From contig OX387183.1 in NCBI GenBank assembly GCA_947561395.2, forward strand, positions 5,265,883 through 5,329,882: a stretch of DNA of 64,000 bases, given 5' to 3'. A model generated the notes under the pieces. That model was not told the origin of the DNA. It searched no databases and saw only the letters and a program-made list of their open reading frames with translations. A program made the position numbers and the translations under genes. The DNA comes from Buxus sempervirens (lineage: Eukaryota > Streptophyta > Magnoliopsida > Buxales > Buxaceae). This document shows, in pieces, positions 33,560 through 45,998 of the stretch. Numbering within the stretch: position 1 is the first letter of the stretch; each line of letters begins with the position of its first letter.

Positions 33560-34923
33560 TCTCGGAACCAGAGTCCTTCGGAACTACCCACTCCTTCTCT
33601 GCGTGGAGGGGACGGGGAGTCACTGATCCATCCGCATTGCATGGGCTCCATGGCCCATGACTTCCTCGGTGCTTTGCGGTTCATCCTCAATCGCACAGAT
33701 GTAGACATCTGTATTATCCTTAACCCGAGTCCTTCTAGCAAGGTGACCATCTGCCCTGGTTGTCCAATTAGTACTAAAGGGTCGAATTTCCTGACACTTT
33801 GATCATAACTCACCTGATTAGCCGTCTTGCTAGTAGAGGCTTTTGAGTGATCTGGGAGAGGATTGGTGGTCACACTGGCTGCTGGAGTCCGAGCAGGTGG
33901 TGCCGGGGGGTCAACAGTGATGCGCTTGCTGTCGATCAGGTCCTGGATATCGTGCCTTAGATCCCAGCACTGATTGTTATGGTGCCCTGGAGCACCAGAG
34001 TGGTACTCGCATCGCTCAGCTGCATTATAGCTTCTGGCATTGACCAAACGAGGATTCGGGGGTTTGACTTGCATGTACCCCTTCTTCAACAAAGTAGGCA
34101 GTAACTCTGCTAGCGCATATAGGAGTGGAGTGAAAACCCGTTTCATCCTGGCCTCCATCTCTTCTCTCATCCTTCTTACCCTTTGGTAAGCAGCCTGCCC
34201 GGTCCCTTGAGGTGCCACTGCCTCTGGTCCTTGAGAGAAATGGTGGGGTTGTGTAAGGTATACATAGTTGACCGCCTGCTGTTCTTGCCTCCTGGGCTCT
34301 TGCTCTTGGTTTCTGCTAGCTGGTCCTGTTACTGGCCTCCTTGGTGTAGCGCTCTGCCCACTGCCGTCAATCTTCCTGGCTTTTACTTCGTCCTCAATCT
34401 GATCTGCCATCAGGATTAGGTCATTGAAATTCGACGTACTTTGCCTCAGCAGCAAAGTAAAGAAAGACTGACCTAGCGACGCAATGAAAAGAGATGTCAT
34501 CTCTTGTTCTAGCAATGGCGGTTGTACCAACACCGCTAATTCCTTCCAGCGCTTGGCGTACTCTCTTACTGACTCCTAGCTCTTCTTAGCCAGCCTCTGC
34601 AATTCTGCCCTTGTCTGTACTATCTGACTGTTCAGGCGGTACTGTTGGATAAAGGCCGCTACCAGGTCATTCCATGTTTTTATCTTAGCCTTGTCCAGAC
34701 TCAAAAACCAAGAATAAGTCGCCCCGGTTAACGACTTTTGGAAGAACTGCACCATGATTCATTCCTCCTTAGCATATTGGCACATGTCACCTAAGTACGA
34801 CCTCAAATGGTTCATGGGCACCCAGTGCCATCAAACTGGTGCAGCTCAGGGCACTTAAACTTAGCTGGGAGCTGAATGTCAGAAAAGAAACAAAGGCTTT
34901 CCAGAGTAGCCTCACTCTGCACC
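33466..34923 (-). pseudogene. Gag of element III, C-terminal two-thirds
   Basis: EYAKRW lies at about 34555. LLEQEMTSLFIASLGQSFF, TSNFNDLILMADQIEDEV and the zinc-knuckle-like CEYHSGAPGHHNNQCWDLRH give the Tat gag signature. Upstream to 34923 the frame has several stops, including Trp to TAG before ESVREYAKRW. Element II is inserted here; the gag N-terminal part resumes at 45999. Confidence 0.8.
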
Positions 34924-36717
34924 TGTGAGACATGGAAAAAATCAATTTAATGATTTCCTCATCATCACGCGGGATTCATAAAAAACAAAAAGTCGCCATC
35001 ATTCTGTTTAGGTGTGAATGGACACCAAAATATCAAATAAGCACAAAAAGGCAAATTTAGGGTAAAAATAACCCTACTAAAAAAACAACCAGAGATTGGT
35101 AAGGGGATTAGGTTATGAACAGAGGAAGGTGTTAGGCACCCCTATTCATCCACACAAGGTGGTTGCCAGGCATTGTTCATGTTAAAATAAAGGAAAAAGG
35201 GCTTGCTATAAAAATCACAAAAATCACAAAAAAAGACAAAAATGTATGGTTTTTTCATACGAATAGCCTGATTGATCCAGAACTTTCAAATATGATCATA
35301 CCATTCCTAGGGTTTCATGATTAAAATAAAATTGAGGTAAAATCAAATAAAACCAAAATAAAGTGAAAACTTCAAAAATCTGGCTTCAAGTTAAATTCGA
35401 GAAATCTAGAAAAATATGATTTTATGAAATATTACAGAATTGAACCTGAATAGTCCAGGACATAGATATAGCCCAAATTTCACATTAAATCAAGAAACCA
35501 AAACCAAAAATACCCACGTTAATGAAGAACATCAAAAGGGGAGAACTTAGACAGTAGGGTCTTATCTCAAAAGTGAAAAAAAAAATCAAAAACCACATCA
35601 TGAAACCCTAAAAGTTACTTTCAGGTTTCTGAATCCAGATCTATCATATAGATTATGATAGATCCAAGATCTTAGCCTAATATCACAAAAATCACGAAAA
35701 CAGTGCTATAGGTGCAAAGATATGAAAAATCCAAATTTTAGGAGAAAAAGAGGATTTCATGCTATAAACATCATGAACTCATAGGATTAATCCAAATTCA
35801 AAATAAAATCATTAAAACATGATCAGGATATCAAAAACAACCATATCTCACAGATTATAGCACATGGGGGCCTACCCTACGAATCCACCTGTTCTCTTTT
35901 CCCCTAGCTCTCTCTTCACGTTTTACGGCTAAAAAAACTCTTGAGGTACTTAGAGATAGGTTTGGGTACACAAACACAATCAAAGGCCTTATTTTATAAA
36001 AAAAGAGAAAAATAGATTATGGGGTTCTATTCTAGGGATCCACCTGTTCCCCTTTTCCCTAGCTCTCTCTTCACGTTTTACGGCTAGAGAGACTCTTGAG
36101 GTACTTAGAGACAAGTTTAGGAATACAGAATAAAAGAAGGCTTTATTCTACAGTAATAGAGAAAAATAGATTAATTCTAGAATTAAAAACAAAAAATAAA
36201 AGTAAATAAAAGGGAAAAAGGACTTACCTGGATTGAGCAAACAGAGCAGCAGGGATTCCTCTCTTCACTTGGAGCTCCTTAGACTTCAAATTTCGTGGCC
36301 CTTTGCTTAAGGATCTCACCTCTATTTATAGGCAAGCCCAGGGGTATGGTTGGTCCAGAAGGATATACCATGATCCTCAAGATAGAGTTGCAAATAGGAA
36401 TAATGCCAATCCATGGCCAATAAAGATAAATGAGATAATTCAAACAGATAAATAAGAGAATTCGTTTATCCAAGAGAGATTTGGGTGCAGATAAGGCTCA
36501 AAAATAAAAAAGGATAAAGTTGCCCAAAAAACCCCTTGCCCGTATATATATTATGGTCACGCCTTGCCCGTAATATTAATACGGGCACGCCGTGCCTGTA
36601 TATCAACTGCGGGCATGACCAGTTTGACCAAATTTTACACTTTATTGGCCTGTTTCAAATCCCAATTAATATTTTCAATTATTTTCTCATTTTGTAGTGC
36701 AATTGGGGGTGTCTACA
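34924..36717 (-). repeat. 3' LTR of element II
   Basis: On the minus strand it begins TGTAGACACCCCCAATTGCA and ends CATGTCTCACA. Near its start is TGCCCGTA/TACGGGCA, an 8-bp inverted repeat. Two copies of a CTAGCTCTCTCTTCACGTTT block (about 35903 and 36059) form an internal duplication. Confidence 0.93.
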
Positions 36718-36735
36718 GCTGCCCTCTCTTTGCTA
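36718..36735 (-). promoter_or_regulatory. Polypurine tract of element II
   Basis: On the minus strand AGCAAAGAGAGGGCAGC lies directly before the 3' LTR. Confidence 0.82.
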
Positions 36736-39700
36736 GTGATTGGAACCAATTACCAGCAGAGAGTAAAACGACCCACAGATTGCACTTTTTGGGATTTATC
36801 TAGCTAATTGCAATTTGCAAGGATTAAAAGGATGGTTTTGGAAAAATAATTTGTGTGGAGGATTTGCTGAAAAGTCCCTAACCTTAAGGGGCAAATCCTC
36901 CTCTCTAGTCTCGCTGAGCACTCGTGGCTATGAAGTGAGATTTGAGACAAAATTTTTAAACAAAAGTAGGTAAGGTGGCGATCCTTGCAATTTACAACTA
37001 ATATAAACATTAATCTCCTGAAAAAGTGTGGAGAAAATGATGAAAAATGAAATTTTCTGGGTTGCCCGTAACCTGGTCAAAATTGCACATTTGAAAGACA
37101 TCCCATTAATTGAACTTGCTTTGGTCAAACAAAGAAGTGATAAAAAACATAGATTTGAAGATAGCCAATGAATCCCCTACTTGAAGTCTGACGGGGTGGC
37201 GTATCTTCCATATCTCATATTTCTTGGAGCTCTCGTGGCTATGAAAAGAAATCTGAGACAAGCAAATTTTGAAAAGAAGGTGGATTTAAAATTGACCTCT
37301 GCAAACTCAATTGCTTTTGATGTTTTTCACTTTTCAACTCAACAATAAGGAAGGAAATATTTTATTGAATTCTCTTGATTGATTTTCTTATTTGATTTAC
37401 CTGGGTGTCATTTGATGCCCAAACCTGTGTTTGAATATTTTGCAACTTGCTTTTGCTTCTTCACCTTCTTGCTCTCTCCATAATTATGTATGTGCCCTTG
37501 CTGCCCATAACATGTTGCCCAAGTGAATGCCCTCTTCTTGATTGATGGATTTGAGAATCATGATCTGTTGATCTAACCTCATACTCTCACTATGCATGAT
37601 TTCTTCTTCATGCCTTCTTGCTGCCCCCAGTAAAATCTTTCTTCATGATTGAAGAATTGGGAACCATTGTTTAACAGAGAAAACATGCAATTGCTTCAAA
37701 GCCTCCTTTTTTTTTTTTTCAAATCCAAGGACTAAGGCTTGACTGCTTCTTCCAGATATTGTAATTCATTTCAATGAAAACCCAGAGAGAAAGACACTGA
37801 GCATGCCCCAGTTTTGATTGCTTGAAGAAGTATTTGCCCCTTAGCAGAGATGATCCTCTTTTTTCCTTTTTCTCCTTTTTTTCTTTTTTTTCTTAACCTT
37901 TGCTAAAAAGAAACCCTAATAAAAGAATGCAAATACAAAAATAAACAAATAGGTTTTATACTAGTGGCCTCAGAATGCTCTAATGCTTGCAAAACCAATG
38001 TTTTATAAAAATACAGATGCTCATCATAGGCCAAAAATATAGTTTTTTTCTTTTTTTTTGTGTTTTTATTTATTTTTTTTGAAAAATGATCCAATCACTT
38101 ATTAGCATATAGTCCAAAAGAATTAAAATCAAGTTAAATAATGAGAAGATTATTTCAAAAACTGAAGAAAGACCAAAATAAGCCTTCAGAACCTTTAGAA
38201 TCATTCCCATGACCATCGGCTGGTCAATTAATGCTCCAAATATGACAACTCTTTCAATCTGACTATTTTGCCCCAGTCTATAAAGATATCTTCCTTCATC
38301 CAATTGAAGAGCCATTGTTTCTCCATTGTATCCATGATATGAGAATTTATGACTTCAACTTCAGCAATAATTTCCTAATGGCAATTTTGATGGCCATCAA
38401 CTTGTTCACAAATGATTCATATCCTAGTTCTGATTATGTTGCTTTAGTCTTGAAAAGAGAATTTTCTTAATCACTTGAAGAGTGGATGTATCTCAAAATA
38501 ACCACCAACATGAAGACTTCACTTGGATCTATGCCAATTCTGGGCTTTCCTCTCTAACGATTTCCTTCTTGTAGATAGCTGATTGTTTGCCATGTAGCGC
38601 CCTTCCGGGTTTTCACTACATTTTCTTCAATTTTTCCTTTTTCTTTTTTTTTTCTTCTTCTTTTTTTTTTCCTTCATCGCCAGCAACTATGTATACAAAT
38701 TGCCTTAATTCAAAATTTCTTAATCAAAGAGGACTTATGAATGGGACAAAACGAAGGCTTGGTGTTAGTTTAGAAAGAAAAAGAATAAAAGGCTCAAATA
38801 CCATATGATCAAATGGGTTAATTGAAATTGTAATTTTTAAGGCATTTCTTCCCTTGGAATGAATACAAAATTACCCCCAGTAATGAAGTTCTTCCCCCAC
38901 TTTCATTTCTTCATTTGAAACTTATTCTCCAATATTGAACTTCTTTTTCCATTCTTCTCTTCACAATTTTGAAGATATTCTCCAAATATCCCATAGTATT
39001 TAATGATCTCTTTTTCTTCTTTCTTCTTTTTTCTTTTTTCCTTTTTCTTTTTTTTCTTTTTTTTTTCATTTCTTTGCCCCTTTTTCTGAAAACATCTTCA
39101 AAATCCCTTTTGAACTTCAACAATTGTCCATTCATTCCCTTTTTTATGCCTTAATAGATTTGCCCCAGTGTGGGGTTACAATTCTCAGTTTAGGTTACTT
39201 GGAAAAATGTATCAAGCTCAAAGGGTCTAACTAGGGATTTCAAAAATTTTGGGGATATAAGAAAGAAAGGCCTCTTATCATTTTAAGAAAAAATTGAATT
39301 TTCAGACCTGATAAAGTTGTACTGCATAACTAGTTCAGGAATTTTTTCTTCTTCTTTTTAAATCAATTTCTATCAAGATAAAAGCCTCTTCAAATAGGAT
39401 CTCTGTTATGAACAAGTTCTTCACCTTTTGATCAATCTTACGAATTTGGATTCTTTCCATCAAATAATGCCCAATTCTATTTCTAACGAAAATGTCAAAT
39501 CTTCTCCCATATTTTCAAGTGCAAAGCCCCAAAATTTCTTTAAACAATATTCTCAACTTCCCTTTGAACGAATCAGCAAGTGATGCGATCCTTTTTTTAT
39601 TCTAATGAAGAAACTTCAAATCTTCTTCTATCTTTTCTGTTGAAGACTGTGGGTCATCTTTGGTTCCAAAGGCCATAAAATTGGTCACTTCATAATTTTC

Positions 39701-40109
39701 CAGAATATTCTTCTCATGACACTTAAAAAGATTTGAATTTTCATGTAAAATGTCTTTTTCTTCGATTTCGGTCTCAAAATTGAGTCCAATGTCGAAGTCA
39801 TATTCAACTTAATGAAATTCAATGGGAAATATAACTCATAAGTAAAAAAAGGGCATTGTAGAAAACCTTTTTTTTTCTAGAAAAATGTTAAAGGGAAAAA
39901 TCTTTTTGTTTTTTTTGAAGAACCCTTATTGAAATCACTTCCTGAGAACAAGGCTCTTTAGGATCCTCAGGAAATGTGCATTCTTTTTATGCAGGTTTCT
40001 TTTCAGAGAACAAGGGAATTTGAGAACTGCCCTAGTTCTCCAAAGCAAAAGCTGATTTTTCTTTCTTTTTCAGAAAATTTCTTTCTCCTGCTGTGTAAGG
40101 CAAGCCTTC
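36736..40109 (-). other. Internal non-coding region of element II, pol missing
   Basis: No RT, protease or RNase H frame could be found. There are long pyrimidine runs (about 37861-37893, 38041-38076, 38630-38671 and 39006-39068). On the minus strand about 39420-39310 resembles the C-terminal end of Tat integrases at low identity, including PELVMQY where element III has PEPINADAVKLYY. About 38726-38796 resembles element III 26633-26700. This fits an element that lost almost all of pol by deletion. Confidence 0.55.
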
Positions 40110-41791
40110 CTACTCATAACCCGGAGCATGCTTTTCAAGATAAACCCTGACTGTTGGACCAATAGGAGCGATAAGCTGAGAAGGGTCAAATCTTCTTTCT
40201 CCAGAGAAAATTGCCCTTATTGCATTTGAATTGCCTGAGTTGCCTGCCCCATTGTTACCAGTAGATGGGATGGGAGTGACTGAATTGAATGATAAGGAGT
40301 TATTATCCAACAAATCCTGAATTGCATGCTTTAGGGCCAAGCAACGATCAGTGGTATGCCCTGGAGTGCTCATATGATAATCACATATTGCAGATAAATC
40401 ATAACCCTTCCCTTTGCTTGCATGAGGATTTAGCAACCTCAAAGTCACGTAACCCTTTTGAAGTAAAGTAGGCAAAAGTTCAACTAATCTCATAGGCAGT
40501 TTTGAAAACTCCCTTATCTTCCTTACTTCTGTTTCCTCCTTCACAGGCTGTGCAGAAGGGACATTAATTTGGATAGGCAACAAAGGAACTTGATGGATTG
40601 GCTTGATAGGAGGTGGATGGGCATTGATTTGAAAGGGTTCCCTGGGAAGTTGCACCATATTCACTTCTGCTTCTCTCCTTTCTTCATTATTTCTTCTTCC
40701 ATTACCATTCTCCTTTTTCTGTGTAGAGAAAGTGGTGGAAGCTTCTTGGTTCAACACTGCAGAGTAATCAGCTATTTTCCCAGACTTTATCCCATCTTCA
40801 ATTCTGTCTGCCACTTGCACTAGGGCAGCAAAGTTGGTGGTAGTTTGACCCACCAAGTGACTAAAAAATGGTTGCCCCAGTGTGCTGATGAAAGTGGAGA
40901 TCATTTCTGGCTCCAGCATAGGTGGCCTAACCTGAGAGGCAGTCTCCCTTCATCTTTTGGCATATTGCCTTACAGATTCATCCCTTCCTTTGCTCATTCT
41001 CATTACATCGTACGTATCTGGCACGATTTCTGAATTAAACTTATATTGAGCTAGGAAGGCATCTGCTAGGTCTTTCCATCTTCTGATCCTTCCATGGTCC
41101 AAGGTGGCAAACCACCTCAAAGCAGTTCCCGTCAAGCTCCTTTGGAAGAGCTGAATTAGTATGCCATCATCTCAACCAAACTGGCATAGGGCCCCGTAGT
41201 ACAACTTCAGATGGCTCATGGGGCAGCCAGTGCCATCATATTTGCCAGGTCCGGGCACTTGAACTTGGCTAGTAGGTTAACATTAGGGTGTAGGCACAAG
41301 TCTTCAAAGTTGGTGCCCCCAAAGTTGTTCACCCCTTTAACCTCCCTCAGTTCATCTTGGATCATCTCTAGTTTGTGCATGAATTTCTTTTTCATTTCTT
41401 CCCTCATCCTTTCTTTTTCCTTTGCTTTTTCCGATTCAACTGTCTCATCCCTGATCAGTATAGGTTCCAGGGTGGGTTCTGAAATAGGTTCAGGAATAGG
41501 TTGAACTAGAGGTGGAATATTGACTTGAGGTGGAGGTGCTTGTTTGGAAGTGGAGGCTTGGTTCTGGGCTTGGACTTGCTGGGCCTGCACCTCCAGTAAG
41601 TTTTCTAGCATTCGGGCAAGTCCTGCCACTTGCTTTTGCAGCAGGGCAATGTCTTGACTAGAACCATCGGCTTTATTCTCAGTGGGATTCATGGTGCAAG
41701 CTCTTGATCTAGTCACAGGAGCTATGGTTGCAAATAAATTAGTACCTGGAAAAATAAAGAGAAATATCAACACCAATTTAATCTCAGTCAC
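40110..41791 (-). pseudogene. gag: Gag of element II, nearly intact
   Basis: The N-terminal part (41791 to about 41216) includes the TRSRACTMNP segment and a Q-rich coiled region (VAGLARMLENLLEVQAQQVQ). The middle part (about 41135-40950) has TGTALRWFATLDHGRIRRWK and ends at QYAKR-TGA, where a Trp is expected. The C-terminal part (40919-40110) has MLEPEMISTFISTLGQPFF and the knuckle-like CDYHMSTPGHTTDRCLALKH. At least one nonsense codon (about 40950) and a break near 41140-41215 disrupt it. It is close in plan to the element III gag, so it belongs to the same Tat lineage. Confidence 0.85.
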
Positions 41792-41929
41792 ATACCTATG
41801 AATGCATGTATGTAGGTTAGGTGAACACGAGCTTGGATTTTTCCCCCCTCTTTTTTATCTTATTATTATTATTTTTGAGTTATTGGAATATTCTAGGGCT
41901 TCCAAAGGGTCCCACAAAGAATGAGAAAT

Positions 41930-42658
41930 GTCTAAAATTCAGAGGCTTTTAGACGGCCCAAAAAGGATATGTGTCTATAATTCATAAGCTTTTAGACGGC
42001 CCACAGAAATGATTTGTCTAAAATTCAGAGGCTTTTAGACGACCCAAAGAAATGATTTGTCTAAAATTCAGAGGCTTTTAGATGGCCCAAAAAAATGATT
42101 TGTCTAAAATTCAGAGGCTTTTAGACGGCCCAAAGAGATTGATGTTTGAAATTCAGAGGCTTTCAAACGGCCCAAAAAAGGTTATCTAAAATCCAGAGGC
42201 TTTTAGACAGCCCAAAGAATATGTGTCTATAATTTAGAGGCTTATAGACGGCCCAAAAAGGTTGTGTCTAAAATTCAGAGGCTTTTAGCCGGCCCAAGGA
42301 TTATGTGTTTATAATTCAGAGGCTTATAGACGGCCAAAGGATATGATTTGTCTAAAATTCAGAGGCTTTTAGACGACCCAAAGAAAAAGATCTGAAATTC
42401 AAAGGCTTTCAGAGGCCCAAAAGATTTTTTGAAAAAAAGTCTGAAATTCAAAGGCTTTCAAAGGCCCAAAGAAAAAAATCTGAAATTAAAAGGCTTTCAG
42501 AGGCCCAAAAGATTTTTGGAAAAAAGTCTGAAATTCAAAGGCTTTCGGAGGCCCAAAGGATTTTTTTTTTGAAAAAAGTCTGAAATTCAAAGGCTTTCAG
42601 AGGCCCAAAAGATTTTTGAAAAAAAGTCTGAAATTCAAAGGCTTTCAGAAGCCCAATG
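41930..42658 (-). repeat. Seventeen-unit tandem hairpin array in the element II leader
   Basis: Units of 38-45 bp. Each contains a stem-loop-stem with loop TTCAGAGGC (TTCAAAGGC in the last six units), then a GGCCCA-like spacer. Stem pairs seen are GTCTAAAA/TTTTAGAC, GTCTATAA/TTATAGAC, GTTTGAAA/TTTCAAAC and TCTGAAA/TTTCAGA, so arms vary together. The array lies between the primer-binding site (44161) and gag (41791), that is, in the 5' untranslated RNA leader of the minus-strand element. A few units have one mismatch or a G-T pair. Confidence 0.92.
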
Positions 42659-42816
42659 GTGCTTTTTTTTTTTTAGAAATTCTGTTTCACATTTTTATTT
42701 ATTTATTTATTTATTTTTTTGAAACATTTTATTCAAACTCATTTTCCTTTATTACTTAAAGGTTAAAGTACCAAAATTCGGTGGAAAAACTGTTTAAAAT
42801 TGAATTTCCCGTAAAA

Positions 42817-42835
42817 ACCGTATACAGTATACGGT
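42817..42835. repeat. Perfect 19-bp palindrome
   Basis: ACCGTATAC-A-GTATACGGT, in the element II leader, on the PBS side of the hairpin array. CCGTA-type inverted motifs also occur near the LTR start (for example about 36569-36592). Confidence 0.85.
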
Positions 42836-42839
42836 CTGG

Positions 42840-44160
42840 CTTTGCCCGCATTTAAATTACGGGTAAGCCCAGCCTGTATACTAACTGCAGTTTTACGGAG
42901 CTTTTCCTTTTTTTTAGTTTTTTACATGATTTGATCACTTTGATTGTTCATCCAAACATACGGTTCACCCATGCAAGGCCTCTAAACTGTCCCAAAGTAA
43001 ACTTTGACCCTACGTGCAAAAATGCATGCTTAGAAGGGCACATGTTCCCTCCAAATTAGCCACCATACTCAAGAATTTGATACCCTTTTGTTGCCTCTTG
43101 TATGAACATTGGGTAGGATTAATTCTTAACAGAGTTAAAAACTCTTCCTATGGGCTACACCAATTTTAAGATACATACCTCATTGGGAACAATTTCATCC
43201 CAAACCAATGGACACCATGACACTTACATGACATGAAAGTAATGCTCAAATTAAGGTTACCTTGTTACGTTGTTTACCTCCAATATGACATCCACATTAT
43301 GCCCTGGTTTGTAAGCCATGCAAATGGCTTTCCCTCAATTACAAACCCAAATTCCCACGCAATTGTGTACTTTAGGCAAAAACGTGTATTTCTACCTTCA
43401 AGCGTAGGGGTTTTGGGTTTTGGGTTTTGGCTTAATGGCAACTTAGAACTCAAGCCTAGTGATGACCAGAATCGAATCACAGATCCACGTTATCATCACA
43501 TCATTGGCCCAAAGTTCGAAGGTGAATGTTTTCACTTTCGCTTTCCGAAGTAACGACCTCGTTGCGCCAAGCTACACACATTCAGGTTCAACTTCCTATA
43601 CGTTATAGGTAGGCTGTGTAAAAAAAGAAAAATGTGTACAGTGCATTTGTAAAGAGTAGGTACATTCACAACGTCCCAGCCCCTTGCCACACTTTTCGTA
43701 GCCATGCATATACAAACCAAGGCATATAGGGAGCATATTAAAACAAGTAAACATAAGTAAACAAGCAATCCTATAGCACCTAAGCATGCTCAAAAAAATT
43801 ACTCAAATCATGCCAACATGTGCTCATATTATACAACCAAAATACATCATAGAAAACATGCTGGAAATTAAAACATGTATATTAAAATACAGCAAGAAAT
43901 AATCATGGTTTATCAAAACAAACCTCCGCTACGCATGTTTCTAGAAACAATCCTATAAATCAAAATTAAACATGCTTCTACCCCCATGAACTTTTAAGCA
44001 ATAATTCAGATTTAAAACATACCAAGTATGCTTAATAACACCAAATAGCACGCAAAACAATAAAACATGTCAAATATGCTAGAAAAACACAAAATAGCAA
44101 GCAAAACCAAAACATCAAAAGCATGAACAAAAACACCAAAAGGCTGAAATCCACAAGTCC
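42840..44160 (-). other. Element II 5' leader between PBS and hairpin array
   Basis: Non-coding, AT-rich. Small open frames (such as 43233-43553 plus) have no recognisable domain. Apart from the palindrome at 42817 I see no structured feature. Confidence 0.5.
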
Positions 44161-44175
44161 CCAGCAGAATCGCCA
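44161..44175 (-). promoter_or_regulatory. Primer-binding site of element II
   Basis: On the minus strand TGGCGATTCTGCTGG lies two bases inside the 5' LTR end. It resembles the TGGCGACTC-type site common in Tat-lineage elements; I do not assign the tRNA. Confidence 0.7.
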
Positions 44176-44177
44176 AT

Positions 44178-45998
44178 TGTGAGACATGGAAAAAATCAAT
44201 TTAATGATTTCCTCATCATCACGCGGAATTCATTAAAAATAAAGAGTCGCCACCATTCTGTTTAGGTGTAAATGGACACCAAAATATCAAATAAGCACAA
44301 AAAGGCAAATTTAGGGTAAAAATAACCCTACTAAAAAACAACCAGAGATGGGTAAGGCGATTAGGTTATGAACAAAGGAAGGTGTTAGGCACCCCTATTC
44401 ATCCACACAAGGTGGTTGCCAGGCATTGTTCATGTTAAAATAAAGGAAAAAGGGCTTGCTATAAAAATCACAAAAATCACAAAAAAGACAAAAATGTATG
44501 GTTTTTCATACGAATAGCCTAATTGATCCAGAACTTTCAAATATGATCATACCATTCCTAGGGTTTCATGATTAAAATAAAATTGAGGTAAAATCAAATA
44601 AAACCAAAATAAAGTGAAAACTTCAAAAATCTGGCTTCAAGTTAAATTCGAGAAATCTAGAAAAATATGATTTTTATGAAATATTGCAGAATTGAACCTG
44701 AATAGTCCAAGACATAGATATAGCCCAAATTTCACATTAAATCAAGAAATCAAAACCAAAAATACCCACGTTGATGAAGAACATCAAAAGGGAAGAACTT
44801 AGACCGTAGGGTCTTATCTCAAAAGTGAAAAAAAAATCAAAAACCACATCATGAAACCCTAGAAGCTACTTTCAGGTTTTTAAATCCAAATCTATCATAT
44901 AGATCATGATAGATCCAAGATCTTAGCCTAATATCCCAAAAATCATGAAAACAGTGCTGTAGGTGCAAAGATGTGAAAAATTCAAATTTTAGGAGAAAAA
45001 GAGGATTTCATGCTATGAACATCATGAACTCATAGGATTAATCCAGATTCAAAACAAAATCATTGAAACAAGATCAGGATATCAAAAACAGTCATATCTC
45101 ACAGATTAGAGCACATGGGGGCCTACCCTACAGATCCACCTGTTTTCTTTTTCCCTAGCTCTCTCTTCACGTTTTACGGCTAGAGAGGCTCTTGAGGTAC
45201 TTAGAGATAGGTTTGTGTACACAAACACAATCAAAGGCCTTATTCTATAAAAAAAGAGAAAAACAGATTATGGGGTTCTATTCTAGGGATCCACCTGTTC
45301 CCCTTTCCCCTAGCTCTCTCTTCACGTTTTATGGCTAAAGAGACTCTTGGGATACTTAGAGACAAGTTTAGGAATACAGAATAAAAGAAGGCCTTATTCT
45401 ACAGCAATGGAGAAGAATAGATTAATTCCAGAATTAAAAACAAAAAATAAAAGTAAATAAAAGGGAAAAGGGACTTACTTGGATTGAGCAAGCAGAGCAG
45501 CAGGGATTCCTCTCTTCACTTGGAACTCCTTAGACTTCAAATTTTCGTGGTCCTTTGCTTAAGGATCTCACCTCTATTTATAGGCAAGCTCAGGGGTATG
45601 GTTGGTCCAGAAGGATATACCATGATCCTCAAGATAGAGTTGCAAATAGGGATAATGCCAATCCATGGCCAACAAGGATAAATGAGATAATTCAAACAGA
45701 TAAATAAGAGAATTCTCTTATCCAAGAGAGATATTTGGGTGCAGATAAGGCTCAAAAATAAAAAAGGATAAATTCGCCTAAAAAACCCCTTGCCCATATA
45801 TATATTACGGTCACGCCTTGCCCGTAATATTAATATGGGCATGCCGTGCCCGTTTATCAACTGCGGCATGACCAGACCGTAAACAAAATACGGGCATGAC
45901 CAATTTGACCAAATTTTACACTTTATTGGCCTGTTTCAAATCCCAATTAACATTTTCAATTATTTTCTCATTTTGTAGTGCAATTTGGGGTGTTTACA
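44178..45998 (-). repeat. 5' LTR of element II
   Basis: Matches 34924-36717 end to end with scattered substitutions and small indels. One extra segment near 45875-45900 accounts for most of its greater length. Confidence 0.93.

Larger units (their letters stand above)
34924..45998 (-). mobile_element. Element II: gag-only Tat-lineage Gypsy element
   Basis: LTRs at 34924-36717 (1794 bp) and 44178-45998 (1821 bp) run TGTGAGACATGG to GTCTACA or GTTTACA on the plus strand and are similar throughout. The target duplication is GCACC (34919-34923 and 45999-46003). The primer-binding site (44161-44175) and polypurine tract (36718-36735) place the element on the minus strand. Between them gag is the only sizeable protein-coding part. 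Protease, RT and most of integrase are missing; a possible integrase tail remnant is at about 39310-39420. The LTRs differ by several indels and many substitutions, so it is much older than the chromovirus. Confidence 0.92.

Noticed and set aside
41930..42658. CRISPR-like or satellite array
   Set aside because: Units lack unique equal-length spacers and lie inside a retrotransposon of a plant genome; the hairpin structure is the real signal.
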